From NCBI GenBank assembly GCA_963974055.1, contig CAXBCP010000001.1, positions 186,001-250,000 of the forward strand: a stretch of 64,000 nt of DNA. The letters run 5' to 3'. The notes beneath the pieces are model-generated. The model saw only the letters and a program-made list of their open reading frames with translations. It made no database searches and was not told where the DNA came from. Below, piece after piece: positions 60,846-64,000 of this stretch (positions within the stretch are counted from its first letter, which is position 1; every line of letters begins with the position of its first letter). Origin of the DNA: CAXBCP01 sp963974055 (GTDB taxonomy: Bacteria; Pseudomonadota; Alphaproteobacteria; MPNO01; UBA830). Position numbers and translations under genes: made by a program.

Positions 60846-61711
60846 GCCGGGCAGGGAACCGGCAGATAACCTTGGCAGATCGTTCGAACGCCATGACGGT
60901 CGACGTGGAAGATTATTTCCAGGTCAGCGCCTTTTCAGCCCGCATTTCGCGTGACGACTGGGGAAACCTGCCCTGTCGTGTCGAACAGAACACCAACCGG
61001 GTTCTCGACATCTTCGCCGAAGGCGGCGCCAAGGCGACTTTTTTTACACTCGGCTGGGTGGCGGAGCGCTATCCGCAGTTGATCCGCCGTATCGCGGACG
61101 AAGGTCATGAAGTGGCAAGCCATGGAATGGCGCATTTCCGGGTTGGAGACCAGACGCCTGACCAGTTCCTTGAGGATATCTCCAAAACCCGCAAAATCCT
61201 GCAGGATGTAAGTGGCCAGCCCGTCATCGGATACCGGGCGGCCAGTTTCTCGATCGGTGTGGACACCCTGTGGGCGCATGACGTCCTGGCGGAAGCGGGG
61301 TACTCCTACAGCTCCAGCGTTTATCCGGTACGCCACGATCATTACGGGATTCCGGATGCGCCGCGGTTTCGGTATGTCCCGAATGCCGGCACGGCGCTCA
61401 CCGAACTGCCGATGACTACGGTCAAGCTGTTCAACCGGAACCTGCCCTGCTCGGGCGGCGGTTTTTTCCGGCTGCTGCCCTATGGGTATTTCCGCTGGGC
61501 AATCGGCAAGGTGAACCGCGAAGAACAGCAATCGACAATATTTTATTTTCACCCCTGGGAAATCGATACCGACCAGCCGCGCCAGGACGGCCTCAGCGCG
61601 AAAACCCGTTTCCGGCATTATGTGAATATCAGCCGGATGGCACCGCGGCTGCGCAGGATGCTGAAGGATTTTTCCTGGGACCGTATGGACAGGGTCTTTG
61701 ACGTCGCCTGA
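60842..61711 (+). CDS. XrtA system polysaccharide deacetylase (NodB type)
   Basis: The 289-residue enzyme has NodB motif 1 M-T-V-D-V-E-D-Y-F-Q-V (18-28) with the catalytic acidic residues, motif 2 E-V-A-S-H-G-M-A-H (near 83-91) with the metal histidines, R-A-A-S-F-S near 132-137 (motif 3), and F-Y-F-H-P-W-E-I near 235-242 with the catalytic His. It removes N-acetyl groups from the polymer. The TTG start overlaps the ATPase stop; an internal ATG at 60893 would cut off 17 residues and is less likely because of the coupling. Confidence 0.93.
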   Translation: MSRAGNRQITLADRSNAMTVDVEDYFQVSAFSARISRDDWGNLPCRVEQNTNRVLDIFAEGGAKATFFTLGWVAERYPQLIRRIADEGHEVASHGMAHFRVGDQTPDQFLEDISKTRKILQDVSGQPVIGYRAASFSIGVDTLWAHDVLAEAGYSYSSSVYPVRHDHYGIPDAPRFRYVPNAGTALTELPMTTVKLFNRNLPCSGGGFFRLLPYGYFRWAIGKVNREEQQSTIFYFHPWEIDTDQPRQDGLSAKTRFRHYVNISRMAPRLRRMLKDFSWDRMDRVFDVA

Positions 61712-61716
61712 AATGC

Positions 61717-62754
61717 ATGAGTGATTCGCTGACCGTCAAGGAACTCGACCCCGCCGGAATCGCGGCCTGGGATGCGTTCGTCGAGTCCTGTCCCGATGCG
61801 ACTTTCTATCATCGCGCCGGCTGGAAAGAGGTCATCGAGAAGACGTTCGGCCACCGGTGCTATTTCCTCCAGGCGGAACGGGACGGAGAGATCAGGGGCG
61901 TGCTGCCGCTGGTGCTGGCGAAAAGCCTAATTTTCGGGAAAAGCCTTGTCTCGACCGGGTTTACCGTCGGCGGCGGTCCCGCGGTGCTCGACCGCGAGGC
62001 GCTGGCGGCGCTCGATGACAGGGCGATAGAGATTGCCGAGACCCATAATATCGATGCCATCGAATATCGCGGGAAGACGCCGCTGCACGACGACTGGGCA
62101 CACAAGACCGGCCTGTATGCCGGGTTCCGGCGCGAGATCGAAAGCGACGCCGAGAAGAACATGCTCGCGATCCCGCGCAAGCAGCGGGCGATGGTGCGCA
62201 AGGGCATAAAGACCGGGCTGGAAAGCGAAATCGAGACCGATCCCGCCCGGCTCTACCATATCTACGCGGTTAGCGTGCGGAACCTCGGCACGCCGGTATA
62301 CCCGCGTCGCTATTTCGACCATTTGATGCGGGTCTTTGGCGACGTGCTCGACATCGTGACCATCACCAAGGACGGGCGTGCCGTCGCGAGTGTCCTGAAT
62401 TTTTACTTCCGCGACGAAGTGCTGCCCTATTACGGCGGCGGGCTGACCGAAGCGCGTGCCCTGGCGGCGAACGATTTCATGTACTGGGAGGTGATGCGCC
62501 GGGCCGGCGAACGCGGGTATCGCTGGTTCGATTTCGGCCGCAGCAAGGAAGGCACCGGCGCCTATTCCTTCAAGAAAAACTGGGGATTCGAGCCGGAACC
62601 GTGGACGTACGAATATTATCTCCGCACCGGCGGGGAAATTCCCGAAATCAATCCGCTGAATCCCAAATACCGGTATTTCATTGCGGCGTGGAAGAAAATG
62701 CCTGTCGGGCTGGCCAAGCGGCTGGGACCGCTGATCGTTCGCGGAATCAGCTGA
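61717..62754 (+). CDS. FemAB family XrtA/PEP-CTERM system-associated protein
   Basis: The 345-residue protein contains a FemAB/GNAT-like fold: W-D-A-F-V-E-S-C-P-D-A-T-F-Y-H-R-A-G-W at the start, L-P-L-V-L-A-K-S-L-I-F-G-K-S-L-V-S-T near 62-79, and the C-terminal W-F-D-F-G-R-S-K-E-G-T-G-A-Y-S-F-K-K-N-W-G near 270-290. Family members transfer aminoacyl or acyl groups to amines. Here a deacetylated amino sugar of the polymer, exposed by the deacetylase, is a reasonable acceptor (inference). It follows the deacetylase by 5 bases. Confidence 0.93.
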   Translation: MSDSLTVKELDPAGIAAWDAFVESCPDATFYHRAGWKEVIEKTFGHRCYFLQAERDGEIRGVLPLVLAKSLIFGKSLVSTGFTVGGGPAVLDREALAALDDRAIEIAETHNIDAIEYRGKTPLHDDWAHKTGLYAGFRREIESDAEKNMLAIPRKQRAMVRKGIKTGLESEIETDPARLYHIYAVSVRNLGTPVYPRRYFDHLMRVFGDVLDIVTITKDGRAVASVLNFYFRDEVLPYYGGGLTEARALAANDFMYWEVMRRAGERGYRWFDFGRSKEGTGAYSFKKNWGFEPEPWTYEYYLRTGGEIPEINPLNPKYRYFIAAWKKMPVGLAKRLGPLIVRGIS

Positions 62755-62758
62755 CCGC

Positions 62759-63997
62759 ATGCAGGATCTTCTCTTCCTTGTGCACCGGATTCCCTTTCCG
62801 CCCAATAAAGGCGACAAGATACGGTCGTGGAATATTCTCGAATATCTGGCCGGTCGGTATCGCGTTCATGTCGGCTGTTTCGTGGACGATCCGCATGACT
62901 GGCAGTTTACCGGCCGTATCGAGGATATCGCGGCGTCGACATTCTTCAGAAAACTGGACCGCCGGCGCGGGCTGGTCCGGTCTTTCGCAAACCTGCTGAC
63001 CGGCGATCCACTGACCTGCGGGTATTATCGCGATCGCGCGATGGCATGCTGGGTCGATGAGACGGTGAAGCAGAACAGGATTTCACGCGTCTTCGTGTAT
63101 TCGTCGTCCATGGCGCAGTATATTCCCGACAACCCGGCTGCGGACGCGCGCGTTGTCGTCGATTTCGTCGATATCGATTCCGACAAGTGGCGGCAATATG
63201 CCGAACGGAAACCGTGGCCGATGAAACAGGTCTATGCGCGTGAAGCACGGACCCTGTTCACGGTCGAAAAACGGGTTGCTGCCGCTGCGGATGCGGCTGT
63301 GTTCGTGTCGGAAGACGAAGCGGCTCTTTTCAGGACCATGTCGCCTGATACCGCGGCAAACGTTCATGGAATCGCCAACGGTGTCGATTGTGTGTTTTTC
63401 GATCCCGCTTGCGGTTCCGGGTCACCCTATGATCCGGGCCAGACGACCCTCGTCTTTACAGGGGCGATGGATTACTGGGCGAATGTCGATGCGGTCTGCT
63501 GGTTTGCAGATGATGTCTTTCCACGAATCCGCGCTGCCCTTCCGGCGTGTGAATTCGTAATTGTCGGTGCCAATCCCACGCCCGATGTCGTGAAATTGGG
63601 TACCCGGGCCGGGATTACAGTCACCGGGCGCGTCGCCGATGTCCGTCCCTATATCGTCCATGCGACAATATCGGTCGCCCCGCTTCGGGTGGCGCGTGGT
63701 ATACAGAACAAAGTACTGGAGGCGATGGCCCTTGAAAAGGCCGTCGTCGCAACGCTCCAGGCCATGGAAGGCATCGATGCGACGGATGGCGAAGAAGTCT
63801 TCGTCGCCGAAGATGCAGCCGAATTTGCTGACACCGTGCTGTCGCTGGCGGCGGCGTCAGATCGACATATTGCCGGTGGTCGCGCGCGGCGGCGTGTGCT
63901 CGAATCCTATGGCTGGTTAACCAGTCTTCAGAAATTCGAGAGTATTTTGGAGGGTAACGCGTCGGGTGATAAGCTCTCCGGCGTTTCAGGGAATTAG
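62759..63997 (+). CDS. XrtA/PEP-CTERM system glycosyltransferase (TIGR03087 type)
   Basis: This 412-residue GT-B enzyme begins D-L-L-F-L-V-H-R-I-P-F-P-P-N-K-G-D-K-I-R-S-W, the typical start of the exosortase-associated sugar transferase. V-V-D-F-V-D-I-D-S-D-K-W near residue 137 and V-F-T-G-A-M-D-Y-W-A-N-V-D-A near 233 are conserved, and V-A-P-L-R-V-A-R-G-I-Q-N-K-V-L-E-A-M-A near 306-324 is the donor-binding block. The stop codon ends 3 bases before the window end. The exosortase gene would be expected next. Confidence 0.93.
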   Translation: MQDLLFLVHRIPFPPNKGDKIRSWNILEYLAGRYRVHVGCFVDDPHDWQFTGRIEDIAASTFFRKLDRRRGLVRSFANLLTGDPLTCGYYRDRAMACWVDETVKQNRISRVFVYSSSMAQYIPDNPAADARVVVDFVDIDSDKWRQYAERKPWPMKQVYAREARTLFTVEKRVAAAADAAVFVSEDEAALFRTMSPDTAANVHGIANGVDCVFFDPACGSGSPYDPGQTTLVFTGAMDYWANVDAVCWFADDVFPRIRAALPACEFVIVGANPTPDVVKLGTRAGITVTGRVADVRPYIVHATISVAPLRVARGIQNKVLEAMALEKAVVATLQAMEGIDATDGEEVFVAEDAAEFADTVLSLAAASDRHIAGGRARRRVLESYGWLTSLQKFESILEGNASGDKLSGVSGN

Positions 63998-64000
63998 TAG

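Noticed and set aside
35936..64000. Exosortase gene or PEP-CTERM substrate in the window
   Set aside because: No supported gene shows the exosortase eight-helix Cys/Arg/His pattern or a C-terminal P-E-P anchor; they are expected beyond the right end.
1..64000. CRISPR array, tRNA or rRNA genes
   Set aside because: No regularly spaced repeats and no cloverleaf or rRNA-like segments were noticed on reading; a tRNAscan or Rfam scan would settle it.

Overview
The window looks like the chromosome of a GC-rich alphaproteobacterium, probably a free-living Rhodospirillales-type heterotroph. This rests on gene content (AEC and TAXI-TRAP transporters, LLM flavin oxidoreductases, an AA_synth protein, an exosortase-A (XrtA) polysaccharide locus) and on frequent TTG/GTG starts with 4-bp stop/start overlaps. 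No rRNA, tRNA, CRISPR array or intact insertion sequence was found.

Region 1 (1-8.3 kb) is mixed housekeeping and metabolism: the end of an ABC permease gene, a promoter-terminator unit that looks like an unassigned small RNA, a GNAT enzyme, a MaoC-type hydratase, a Sel1 protein, a cobalamin adenosyltransferase, a retropepsin-like protease, a MarR/LLM pair, two tandem AEC carriers and a rhomboid protease.

Region 2 (8.3-14 kb) is the most unusual regulatory unit. A clear TPP riboswitch, with its own sigma70-type promoter, precedes a branched-chain-amino-acid-type (HAAT) ABC transporter: binding protein, LivH-like permease, a LivM-LivG fusion and a LivF-like ATPase, followed by an SDR oxidoreductase. 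The simplest reading is that this transporter imports thiamine or a thiamine precursor or breakdown product rather than leucine.

Region 3 (14-24.5 kb) is catabolic: a GMC oxidoreductase, a RidA protein, a Rieske oxygenase, two paralogous ten-helix carriers co-transcribed with a cupin, an AA_synth protein, two more cupins and a TAXI-type TRAP transporter.

Region 4 (24.7-35.9 kb) is an accessory zone that looks lower in GC. It holds a beta-helix protein, a truncated marR remnant, a membrane protein/DCC pair, an AT3-SGNH acyltransferase, an intact MarR with a divergent LLM enzyme, an MBL-fold protein, a secreted C-type-lectin-like protein and a UDP-glucuronate 4-epimerase. The marR remnant and the intact marR bracket the membrane-protein/acyltransferase insert.

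Region 5 (35.9-64 kb) is most of an XrtA/PEP-CTERM-type exopolysaccharide locus: an O-ligase-like protein, glycosyltransferases, a flippase, WecB, a second beta-helix protein, the XrtA-associated hydrolases, ACP, acyl-CoA ligase, PLP decarboxylase and asparagine-synthase-like protein, then export lipoprotein, chain-length determinant, tyrosine autokinase, outer-membrane beta-barrel, AAA ATPase, polysaccharide deacetylase, FemAB protein and a glycosyltransferase. The exosortase gene and any PEP-CTERM substrate are not in the window and would be expected beyond 64 kb. Together these genes make nucleotide sugars, assemble and flip a repeat unit, decorate it with acyl, acetyl or amine groups, set chain length and export the polymer.
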